IMG/VR virus record: IMGVR_UViG_3300023174_000543
Location: 1-27,496 of that record
Direction: 5' to 3' (one strand)
Length of the DNA: 27,496 bases
Source: a virus
Of this stretch, positions 21,278 to 27,496 are shown in pieces (position 1 is the first letter of the stretch; each line of letters starts with the position of its first letter). Made by a program: the position numbers and the translations under genes. The notes beneath the pieces were generated by a model. The model worked only from the letters and a program-made list of their open reading frames with translations, ran no database searches and was not told the origin of the DNA.

Positions 21278-24025
21278 TTATGCTCCTGTGGTGGGTTTTG
21301 GTTGTAGGGCTGCTTGTACTGCCTGTTTTACTAGTTCTGAATCTGTTAAAAACTGCTGTTTTTCGATTTCAATGCCGTGCTGACGGATATCTTTCTCTGC
21401 CTCGTTTACTGCCTGGATACCGAGCATAGCTTGCTCTTGTGCCAATGCAATGTCTTGGGCCGATAGCTGTGCCTGAGCCTGAAGCGCTGCTACACGCTCG
21501 CGCGAGGAGTTATTCATGCTGTTAACTGCAATATTGGTGGAGTTCTTCTGATTATCCAGCTCGGTTTGTACTTCGTACTTACTCTGTAATTCCAGCACCT
21601 TACGCTGTAACTCAGCAATCTTAAGCTCGTAGTCTTGTTGGCTCTTTTGCTGGTCCATCTGCATTTTAAGCTGTGCTTCTTGTTGTTTGCGCTGGGTTTC
21701 TGCCATCTGGGTCTTAAGAATAACCTGGGCGGTTGGGTCTTGAGACGCAATTTGTTCCATTTTAGACTGCTGTGCTTGCTGAACTTTTTGTGCTAGTTGT
21801 TGAATTTGTTGTACGTACGGCTGCATTGTCATCTGGGCGTCTTGACCAACCATTTGTGATGCCAGGGCCAGGGCCTGCTGGGATTCCAAATCCAAGGGCT
21901 TTTCTTGGTTTAGCTCTAGTGTGTCTCTTCCGCCCGATGCCTGTGCTACGTATGCGCGCATGGACTGCAGATAGTGTAAAGTTAAGTGTTGTTTGATGTG
22001 TTCTAAAGCATGAGGTGCAAATACCGGACCGATTACCGGGTTGCCGCCGTAGGCTGGATTATTTGCGTATTCTAAGTGAATCTTAATGTGGCTAATGTGG
22101 TCTTGGTCTGGATACGCCGCCGCTGGTCTACCCATGGTCATAGAAACGTTTTCTAGCGCTGGGTTAGACTCTTTCGCGCCCAATGGATTTGGAAGTATCT
22201 CATCGACGTTAGGTACTTTAAGTTGGTTTAAGACTCTGCGGTACGCTGCACGAATGTCAAACATCCCCGGAGGAGCAGATGTCGCCATCTGAAGAATTGC
22301 TTGGTTTTGAGCTAGACGTTGCGTCTCAGAAAAAATATTGGGATCAGATACTGGGCGTACGTCGTTGTTATACGAGAAGTCACGTACTTCAATTGCCTCA
22401 CCGGACTGGTTGTCCATCTCCTCCAAGTACCAGTGATTGATACGGGAGATAATTGCCAGTGACTTAGCCTGACTGCGGTGTAATCGTGCGTGAATGCTGG
22501 AGAATACTTTGGCGCCCTGCTCGATAAGAGCCTGGGCCGTACCGACCGGCATGTTGTTGTTTGCCTCGCCGATCTTTTCTTCTGCGGTGGTTACTACACC
22601 CTTTGCTGCGTCAGTTAACCAGCCCAGTAAATTAAATAATACACTGGACGGCTGGTTAAATGGCATCGGCATCGCAATCTTGCGAACGTCGTCAACGCCA
22701 GGTGCACCTTCAATTTCTACTACTTGCGTAGGTTCGATTCGATCGCTTTGGCCACCAATTCGTCCACCCTTGAGCTTAAGTAGCGTTTGGGAATTGTTAA
22801 TATGCGCCGCGTCCAAGAGAGCGCGTAGAGCACCAGTGAGAGCAGCGCTAAGACCGCCAATAAGATGGGGAAGGCCAATAGCATAAGCGCCACGCCAAGG
22901 GATAAATTTAAACTCGACATACCAGTCCAGTTTTTCAAACTTCTCATCATTTGCTTCCCAGTTACGATACAGACCCAAGACTTTGCTTGTGGTCTCATCA
23001 ATCATTAAAATGTACGGCGCGCGTTTGCCTTCTGTCTCTGAGTCTTCGTCAAGGCGCATAAAACATGTAATCTCATAAACACGACGTAATCCGTCGATGT
23101 TTTTAGAAGGCATGTCTTTGCCCTCGATCTTGTTGTTTGCTTTTTCAGATCTAGTCTGATCATTTAACGGCGCATCCGACGAGTATTCGCTATCAATGTC
23201 AAGGTAAATACCCGCCTCAACACGTTGTAAGAATGTGTCTTCGGTAATGTCTTGTACTTCGGTTACACGCTGCGCTGTGTAGAAATTGGTTGACGAGTAT
23301 GGTAACAAGATGTTATCAATTGCAACCCACTCGCAGATTGGACGCTTTTGCTCTTCGTCCCAGCGCCACTTAAGGAACTGTGACCCACCCAGTGGTAATT
23401 GAGTGAGCAGCTGCTCCATCTCGTCGCGGTACTCAGGCACCTGCTCGGTTAACTGCCAGTTAAGGAAGTTTACTTTGCGGTCAGCTGTCTCTTCTTTAAT
23501 TCGGTTAGCTTCGCCCTTGATGTTAGACTTAACTAAGCCGTCGGGTGGAAGTAATTCTTTAGCCGTTGACGCAGCGAAGTCAACGCAGGCCTCTGCCATA
23601 ACCGGATGAACCACTTTGGAAGCACCGTCAAACGTCGCCCCTCCAGGTGCATCTTTTCCAAGCCCAGTTCTACGCAATCCTTCTTCATACTGTTTGTCTC
23701 TCTGTGAGCGCGACTCTTTGTCGACGTCAATTAAATCCAAGTACTCTGCCGCCAATGTTTGAAGCGTGCCCTCATCAAGCACTTCGGCCAAGTTTTCATA
23801 AAACTCAGGGTTCTTGCGTGGGCTTTGTTTTTCTTTGTAGTTAACGACAACGGAGCCGTCTTCTAACTCAATTACTTCCTCTTCAACGTCGCCCGGTTCT
23901 AGTCCAAGCGCCTCTTCGTAGTAATCCATCTCGGCATCTTGCGCCATGGCCTCTTCGATGTTTTGCTCGGTGTCAAGGCCTGGTAAGTTAGCGCCAGACT
24001 GAATGGGTAATATTGGGTTTGCCAT
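21278..24025 (-). CDS. portal protein, P22-like, extended
   Basis: 915 residues, longer than P22 gp1 (725). Residues 1-80 are acidic. The portal core begins around residue 85 (LDEGTLQTLAAEYLDLIDVD, then SRSQRDKQYEEGLRRTGLGK) and includes HPVMAEACVDFAASTAKELL and FKFIPWRGAYAIGLPHLIGG. A clip/stem segment contains ALTGALRALLDAAHINNSQT and LNQLKVPNVDEILPN. From about residue 735 onward there is a very long Gln-rich coiled coil (VQQIQQLAQKVQQAQQSKME, QRKQQEAQLKMQMDQQKS), likely the barrel that reaches into the capsid. The dodecamer forms the DNA channel and motor base. The start overlaps the previous stop as TAATG. Confidence 0.9.
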   Translation of the reverse strand: MANPILPIQSGANLPGLDTEQNIEEAMAQDAEMDYYEEALGLEPGDVEEEVIELEDGSVVVNYKEKQSPRKNPEFYENLAEVLDEGTLQTLAAEYLDLIDVDKESRSQRDKQYEEGLRRTGLGKDAPGGATFDGASKVVHPVMAEACVDFAASTAKELLPPDGLVKSNIKGEANRIKEETADRKVNFLNWQLTEQVPEYRDEMEQLLTQLPLGGSQFLKWRWDEEQKRPICEWVAIDNILLPYSSTNFYTAQRVTEVQDITEDTFLQRVEAGIYLDIDSEYSSDAPLNDQTRSEKANNKIEGKDMPSKNIDGLRRVYEITCFMRLDEDSETEGKRAPYILMIDETTSKVLGLYRNWEANDEKFEKLDWYVEFKFIPWRGAYAIGLPHLIGGLSAALTGALRALLDAAHINNSQTLLKLKGGRIGGQSDRIEPTQVVEIEGAPGVDDVRKIAMPMPFNQPSSVLFNLLGWLTDAAKGVVTTAEEKIGEANNNMPVGTAQALIEQGAKVFSSIHARLHRSQAKSLAIISRINHWYLEEMDNQSGEAIEVRDFSYNNDVRPVSDPNIFSETQRLAQNQAILQMATSAPPGMFDIRAAYRRVLNQLKVPNVDEILPNPLGAKESNPALENVSMTMGRPAAAYPDQDHISHIKIHLEYANNPAYGGNPVIGPVFAPHALEHIKQHLTLHYLQSMRAYVAQASGGRDTLELNQEKPLDLESQQALALASQMVGQDAQMTMQPYVQQIQQLAQKVQQAQQSKMEQIASQDPTAQVILKTQMAETQRKQQEAQLKMQMDQQKSQQDYELKIAELQRKVLELQSKYEVQTELDNQKNSTNIAVNSMNNSSRERVAALQAQAQLSAQDIALAQEQAMLGIQAVNEAEKDIRQHGIEIEKQQFLTDSELVKQAVQAALQPKPTTGA

Positions 24026-24576
24026 TATTTTTTAATCTTTTTTGAAATTGCGCTTGCCGCTTTTTTGATTGGCTTTGCAAAAGGAAGAATACTTAATCCA
24101 GCAATTCCGCCAGTCAAAGCGGCTCCACCAGTTTCTCCTTGCTCTAATTGTCGTTTCATTTCTGGTCCTGCGTCAACAATAGATGTCGCCATTGAGAGCG
24201 GGTTTAAAAATTGAAGTGGTAAATATTCTGTTTGCTGCCCCTCAGATCCAGTCCCAAATAATCTGTCGGCCGGTCTTTCACCAATCAAACTTGCTATTTT
24301 GTCGCGCATCCAAGTTGTTGCTGTTTGTGGTTGTGCTTGAAACGTTGGCTCAACTTGTGGCACTTGATTTGACATTTGGTAGTCATATGCTTGCATTAGA
24401 GCCCGCAACATTTCGGGGCTCATTTGATTTGTAGACCCGCCGTCAGCAAAAAACTTCGGCTGTATGCCAGACTCTTCCATCAACGCCTGTTGCGGAGTCT
24501 TTAACATGCCAGGGGAGGCGGGTACCATACCGGCCTCTTCCATTAGCATTTGTTGTGGGGTCTTTAAAAAGTTCAT
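24025..24576 (-). CDS. protein with tandem LKTPQQ repeat between terminase and portal
   Basis: 183 residues from ATG 24576; an upstream in-frame Met at 24615 would place the coding start inside the promoter-like motif and is rejected. Residues 4-18 (LKTPQQMLMEEAGMVP) and 25-39 (LKTPQQALMEESGIQP) are a near-perfect repeat, followed by KFFADGGSTN. The middle is Gln/Pro-rich with DKIASLIGERPADRLFG. Residues 150-170 (GGAALTGGIAGLSILPFAKP) are hydrophobic and Gly/Ala-rich, perhaps membrane-active. The end is very basic (IKKAASAISKKIKK). Not recognised as a known family. An ejected internal protein or a terminase-portal partner are both possible. Confidence 0.6.
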   Translation of the reverse strand: MNFLKTPQQMLMEEAGMVPASPGMLKTPQQALMEESGIQPKFFADGGSTNQMSPEMLRALMQAYDYQMSNQVPQVEPTFQAQPQTATTWMRDKIASLIGERPADRLFGTGSEGQQTEYLPLQFLNPLSMATSIVDAGPEMKRQLEQGETGGAALTGGIAGLSILPFAKPIKKAASAISKKIKK

Positions 24577-24595
24577 TTTGAGCGGGTAGTTATTC

Positions 24596-24613
24596 CTATT
24601 TATACTAATGCAC
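24596..24613 (-). promoter_or_regulatory. repeated promoter-like motif, copy 2 (GTGCATTAGTATAAATAG)
   Basis: The minus strand reads GTGCATTAGTATAAATAG followed by GAAT, 19 bases before the preferred ATG at 24576. The core TGCATTAGTA is intact. This copy has G where the others have T at the first position and AATAG in place of TATAG. It starts 19 bases beyond the terL stop. Confidence 0.55.
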
Positions 24614-24632
24614 AAAACTGTGGGGATCCGCC

Positions 24633-26078
24633 CTACTGGGCGTACGGGTTGGCAAATCGCTTGCTCATGTCGTCGTCCACGTAACTATAGTCTCGAGCTG
24701 GTAGCGGGTCGAGTTGGATCCATCCAGAATCACGTAGAACACGCAGCGCTTGCGAGAGGGAGTCGACGTAGTCATCGTGTCCTCCAGCCTCTGGAAATGA
24801 ACATACTTGACGCAGAAAACGTTTTGCCCAGTCTGCATATTCCCCTTTTCGTTGTGGTTCCTCTGGTATCCAAACTTTTCCTTTGGCCACCAAGGGTGCT
24901 ACAATGTTTAATCGTTGTACCTTATCGGCTCGGCCGGGGTTGTACCCCCTGACCGGGACACCGGCTCCTTGGAGCTCCTGGATCAGCGAGATACCCGCCG
25001 ACTTGTCTTCCATTAAGATCAGGTCCGCCTTTCGGCCCTTGCCAAAGTCATTATCGGCGCCGTAGACGACCTCCTTAAAGTCGTTAATTACTTTCCTACG
25101 TAGCTCCGGGTAAGACAGGTGCTCATCCCAAGAGTCTAGCAGTATCACTGCCGTGCCAGCGTCTTGTTGTTCAAACACGCCCCAAATTGTGCAGGCGGTC
25201 GGGTCGTTCATTGTCTTCTCAGAAGTCGCCGGATCATACGACGCAATGACATACTCCAGCGTTGGAGTCGGCTTGTTGGCTGGCCAGAGCTTAAACTGTT
25301 TGCGCTTGATGATTCCGGACTGCTCCGGGTCAAGGATCTCGCCATAGATCTCTTGGCGGCCAATGTCAGTGCCGTCGTAAGTCTCAAGCTGTTTGAAGAA
25401 CGTCTCTGAGAGGTTGGCTCTGTTGTCATAAGACGAGGCGTTTGACACGTACACGTCGCCGCCTACTTTACCCTCGTTTAGGTCTACAATTAATTCTTTT
25501 GGCTTGGGTGTGGTAGTAATAATCTGCTGCACTCGGGGAATGCGTGGGTCCCGTAAGCGGAGCGTAAACTGCACGCCATCGTAGGCATCGTCGATGTAAT
25601 CAAATGCACACAGCTCGTCAAACCAGGCGCCGTGATATTGCTTACCTCGGTAGCGCTCGGGCTCCGAGGCAGGGATCCCCTGTATAAGAGATCCATTTGT
25701 AAGGGTGATTTCAAACAGGGACTTGTTGTAGTCTCGTATAAGTGACGGGGGAATGATATTGAGAAGTCCAGAGTCCCCCTCGAAACAGGTTGCACGTATA
25801 TCGTTTGAAGTGGGGGCGGTGACGAGCCAGCGGGTGTTGTCATACACCCAAGCACGGATACCAATCCAGTGGCTAGCAGTGTGCGTCTTACCCGATCCGC
25901 GGCCGGCAAGCATAAGAAACGTATCATACTCACCATCATCTGGCTCCCGTTGGTGCGGCAGTGCCTGTAGGTGCCAACGGACTCGCCAAACGGCGGCCTC
26001 GAGCTGGTCCTTAGGCCAGTGCGTGCGTGCTTGTGCGAACTTTTTTAATTTAAGTTCTTGTTCTGATGTTAACGACAT
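24633..26078 (-). CDS. terL: terminase large subunit
   Basis: 481 residues. The packaging ATPase has a Walker A site AGRGSGKT at 58-65, a Walker B site YHGAWFDEL ending near residue 156, and the coupling motif ITTTP near 187-191. The RNase H-like nuclease that cuts concatemers has its three acidic positions: Asp282 in IASYDPATS, Glu357/Asp358 in LILMEDKSAG, and Asp435/436 in GGHDDYVDSLSQ. Length and ends look complete, and no intein lies within it. The start ATG overlaps the end of the HNH gene by 10 bases, so translation is probably coupled. The small subunit is not in view and may be upstream of the window. Confidence 0.95.
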   Translation of the reverse strand: MSLTSEQELKLKKFAQARTHWPKDQLEAAVWRVRWHLQALPHQREPDDGEYDTFLMLAGRGSGKTHTASHWIGIRAWVYDNTRWLVTAPTSNDIRATCFEGDSGLLNIIPPSLIRDYNKSLFEITLTNGSLIQGIPASEPERYRGKQYHGAWFDELCAFDYIDDAYDGVQFTLRLRDPRIPRVQQIITTTPKPKELIVDLNEGKVGGDVYVSNASSYDNRANLSETFFKQLETYDGTDIGRQEIYGEILDPEQSGIIKRKQFKLWPANKPTPTLEYVIASYDPATSEKTMNDPTACTIWGVFEQQDAGTAVILLDSWDEHLSYPELRRKVINDFKEVVYGADNDFGKGRKADLILMEDKSAGISLIQELQGAGVPVRGYNPGRADKVQRLNIVAPLVAKGKVWIPEEPQRKGEYADWAKRFLRQVCSFPEAGGHDDYVDSLSQALRVLRDSGWIQLDPLPARDYSYVDDDMSKRFANPYAQ

Positions 26079-26455
26079 TTTTCATTTTCTATAACAGAAA
26101 TCATTGCTTTTAAAATTGGCAATACAGTTTGTCCACCATACTCGTTTAATGTTTTGTTTACAGCAGTCAAAACAACCCTAGTATTTTCTGGCGTATAGTT
26201 TTTTATTTTTGGGTCTATACGGTCAAGAGATGGGGCGTATGGATTACTGCTAAACTCATTAACTGCGTTTAAGTCAAAAGGAAGCCCGGTGTACTCACAA
26301 ATTCCCTTTTCTAATTTTTTAACAATCCAATCAACGGTTACGGTTACATCAGAATTTTTTGATTTTGACCGTCGTTTAGCGTTATGCCACATTTTGTTGG
26401 CTCTTCCACTAAAAGTCATTGCGTATTGTTTTCTTTGTTCAGGTGTAGATGGCAT
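26069..26455 (-). CDS. small HNH-type endonuclease, probable homing endonuclease
   Basis: 128 residues. The N-terminal half is basic (EQRKQYAMTFSGRANKMWHN, KRRSKSKNSD), fitting DNA contact. The core has GICEYTGLPFDL and, after a loop, YAPSLDRIDPKIKNYTPENT then RVVLTAVNKTLNEYG. The spacing 'C..TG.PF ... PSLDRID...GY...N...V....N' is that of phage HNH endonucleases. Only one Cys is kept, so any structural zinc site is absent or changed. It has the best ribosome site in the window (AGGAGG, 8 bases from ATG) and sits directly behind motif copy a. As a homing enzyme it might have entered in front of terL; alternatively it could help packaging, as HNH proteins next to terminases do in some phages. 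Confidence 0.75.
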   Translation of the reverse strand: MPSTPEQRKQYAMTFSGRANKMWHNAKRRSKSKNSDVTVTVDWIVKKLEKGICEYTGLPFDLNAVNEFSSNPYAPSLDRIDPKIKNYTPENTRVVLTAVNKTLNEYGGQTVLPILKAMISVIENEKCR

Positions 26456-26463
26456 TTTTTATT

Positions 26464-26469
26464 CCTCCT
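26464..26469 (-). promoter_or_regulatory. perfect Shine-Dalgarno for HNH gene
   Basis: AGGAGG on the minus strand, eight bases before the ATG at 26455. It begins within the final AG of motif copy a, so a transcript starting at that motif would carry an extremely short leader made up of little more than this site. Confidence 0.75.
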
Positions 26470-26485
26470 ATACCTACTAATGCAA
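26468..26485 (-). promoter_or_regulatory. repeated promoter-like motif, copy 1 (TTGCATTAGTAGGTATAG)
   Basis: The minus strand reads TTGCATTAGTAGGTATAG, 12 bases before the HNH start codon. The core and TATAG spacing match copies d and f. It is the first copy in the direction of transcription and would drive HNH-terL. Confidence 0.6.
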
Positions 26486-26488
26486 TTT

Positions 26489-26518
26489 TCAATGAAAAGG
26501 CGCCCTTCTCAATGAAAA
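26489..26518 (-). repeat. 10-base direct repeat around a short hairpin
   Basis: TCAATGAAAA occurs at 26489-26498 and 26509-26518 on the plus strand. Between and partly overlapping them AAGG (26497-26500) and CCTT (26504-26507) can pair. On the minus strand the hairpin is followed by TTTTC, so it may be a weak terminator after the intein-like ORF, just ahead of motif copy a. Confidence 0.35.
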
Positions 26519-26525
26519 TACTTTG

Positions 26526-27496
26526 TTATCTACAAGATATAAACCCTTCGCCAACAAGATAGCTGTTATCCGGCCCGTCTGTTTCAATGTGAACACAGGT
26601 CTGTGGCTGGATCTTTGTAATTTTTTCAATATACCTACGCGCCTGGTGTATTTTTATCGGCTTAGATACCTGATTAGGTACCAACTTTAGCCTGGTTTTA
26701 AAAGTTAGCGTGTAGGTACTATTTTTTTCTGTAAACGCGAGGTTAGTCTTGCCACCCAGCGACTCAATAAGGCCCTGAATTGACAGCGCCGTGCCGTAAT
26801 GTGTGCTAGAGAACCTAAACAGGTCCCTCCGCGGCGAATATTGGCGCGGTTTTGCAAACAAAATGCCGCGCAGCAGCTCAATTCGCTGCTCTTTGTCTGC
26901 CAGCAAGTAGTTTGCCGGTATTTTTGTTGGGATATTTGGGGCCAACTGTGACTCTATGGTCGGCGATATGGTAAACTGCCGCCAGCCGTTGTGTATTGTC
27001 TTGCGAATCTTGACCTTGTACCCAAAATCTTTGAGCTGGCGCTCTACTTCTTCCTGTGTCGATGGGGTTGTCGTAAAAAATCCGCTGGGTTTGCGGTTTA
27101 TAAACCAAAAACCAAACACAAACGGCGGGACTGGTAGGGTCTGGTGGGGTAGCTCGATGGGTTTTGTGGTAGGGATCGAGTAGATCTTACAATTTGTCTC
27201 GTCTTTCAGGTCGCCATCTAGCAACTTTTCTACATTCATCGGCTTTAGTGGCCGCCTAAAGGGGTGGTATCCCTTGTATTGTATGACTCTGTCCCTATAT
27301 TTAAAGTTTTCTACCAAAAATTCTAGGCGCTTGTCGCCAGAGATTGTCAGGTAGTCATTTAGCATGACCTCGTAGCAGTCGTCTGAGAAGTATTCCTGTA
27401 CCAACTTTACCCGCACCGGTTTACCATTCCGGTCAAACAGGTAGTCACCCGGCTGGATTTTGTTTGCCGGTTTCCAATAGTCCAGGGTCAGGACTT
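26526..27496 (-). CDS. degenerate intein-like (Hint/LAGLIDADG) ORF, 5' end off window
   Basis: The frame is open from the window edge to TAA at 26528-26526 (323 codons); a GTG at 27416 is a less likely start because the Hint pattern continues upstream of it. The N-terminal part (VLTLDYWKPANKIQPGDYLF, then DRNGKPVRV and CYEVMLNDYLTISGD) matches intein blocks A-B, but the block B His is replaced (GDKRLEF). The centre follows phage intein endonucleases: IELPHQTLPVPPFVFGFWF, then KIPANYLLADKEQRIELLRG and ALSIQGLIESLGG. Both LAGLIDADG acidic positions are lost (GFWFINRK, GILFAKPRQ). The end CVHIETDGPDNSYLVGEGFI then SCR and stop is a block F/G, but the usual final His-Asn and any C-extein are missing. 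Splicing is therefore unlikely. Confidence 0.7.
   Translation of the reverse strand, partial: VLTLDYWKPANKIQPGDYLFDRNGKPVRVKLVQEYFSDDCYEVMLNDYLTISGDKRLEFLVENFKYRDRVIQYKGYHPFRRPLKPMNVEKLLDGDLKDETNCKIYSIPTTKPIELPHQTLPVPPFVFGFWFINRKPSGFFTTTPSTQEEVERQLKDFGYKVKIRKTIHNGWRQFTISPTIESQLAPNIPTKIPANYLLADKEQRIELLRGILFAKPRQYSPRRDLFRFSSTHYGTALSIQGLIESLGGKTNLAFTEKNSTYTLTFKTRLKLVPNQVSKPIKIHQARRYIEKITKIQPQTCVHIETDGPDNSYLVGEGFISCR

Noticed and set aside
22720-23001. Minus-strand ORF with hydrophobic stretch inside the portal gene
   Set aside because: Out-of-frame reading of the portal coding sequence; no ribosome site or context for a nested membrane gene.
24390-24400. Plus-strand TTGCATTAGA resembling the promoter-like motif
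   Set aside because: It is in the opposite orientation, within a coding region, and diverges after nine bases without the TATAG end.
24630-24641. GCCC/GGGC hairpin at the terL stop as a terminator
   Set aside because: The four-base-pair stem is followed by GGATCCCCACAG before any T run, so it lacks the form of an intrinsic terminator.
26526-27416. Treating the GTG at 27416 as the true start of the intein-like gene
   Set aside because: The Hint pattern (QPGDYLFDRNGKP) continues in frame upstream of it to the window edge, so the real start is outside the window.

Overview
The window is part of the virion and lysis region of a tailed double-stranded DNA phage (Caudoviricetes). Every credible gene lies on the minus strand, so transcription runs from base 27496 down to base 1. 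Genes are packed tightly, with stop/start overlaps such as TAATG and ATGA and many 1-10 base gaps. The set is a TerL terminase, a very long P22-like portal, a scaffold, an HK97-fold capsid protein, SU10/P22-type head-tail adaptors and a P22 gp10-like tail hub. No tape-measure or tail-tube gene is visible, which suggests a short-tailed (podovirus-like) virion. The fibre and lysis families resemble those I associate with uncultured freshwater phages. The host cannot be named from this sequence.

Layout in the direction of transcription: (1) 27496-26526, a 5'-truncated intein-like (Hint plus LAGLIDADG-type) ORF that has lost key residues. (2) 26485-24633, a promoter-like motif, a small HNH-type endonuclease and TerL. 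(3) 24613-21058, motif, a small protein with a repeated N-terminus, the portal and a small protein. (4) 21032-17155, motif, a small helical protein, a GroES-like co-chaperonin, scaffold, a conserved unknown, a head protein and the major capsid protein, ending in a strong terminator. (5) 17078-5969, motif, structured leader, three small structural proteins, then a large fibre cassette: collagen-like fibre, GIY-YIG homing endonuclease, TPR glycosyltransferase, glycine-rich fibre, small accessory protein, cupin, fibre protein, six-repeat tail protein and assembly chaperone. The unit closes with small membrane proteins, a 3-TM holin and an M15 peptidase. (6) 5961-5378, motif, a GH24 lysozyme with an N-terminal membrane segment, and a terminator. 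(7) 5379-1, motif, a Lys/Gly-repeat basic protein, a DUF3008-like small protein, two adaptors, a beta-rich tail protein and the truncated tail hub.

The most striking non-coding signal is a motif present six times in intergenic or gene-start DNA, always in the same orientation, with 10 of 10 bases (TGCATTAGTA) identical in all copies. Four copies continue to a TATAG or AATAG end at fixed spacing, and a fifth to TATAG at shorter spacing. Each sits at the head of a gene block, and two or more follow a terminator hairpin. I interpret it as a phage-specific promoter that divides the virion module into units. The other main points of interest are the degenerate intein, endonuclease-like genes of three families in one module, a phage GroES, two different lysins in separate units, and a fibre cassette carrying a glycosyltransferase and a cupin.

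No stretch longer than about 300 bases lacks a gene; the longest gap is 16971-17154 (leader, motif, terminator). I saw no tRNA, rRNA, CRISPR array or insertion sequence.
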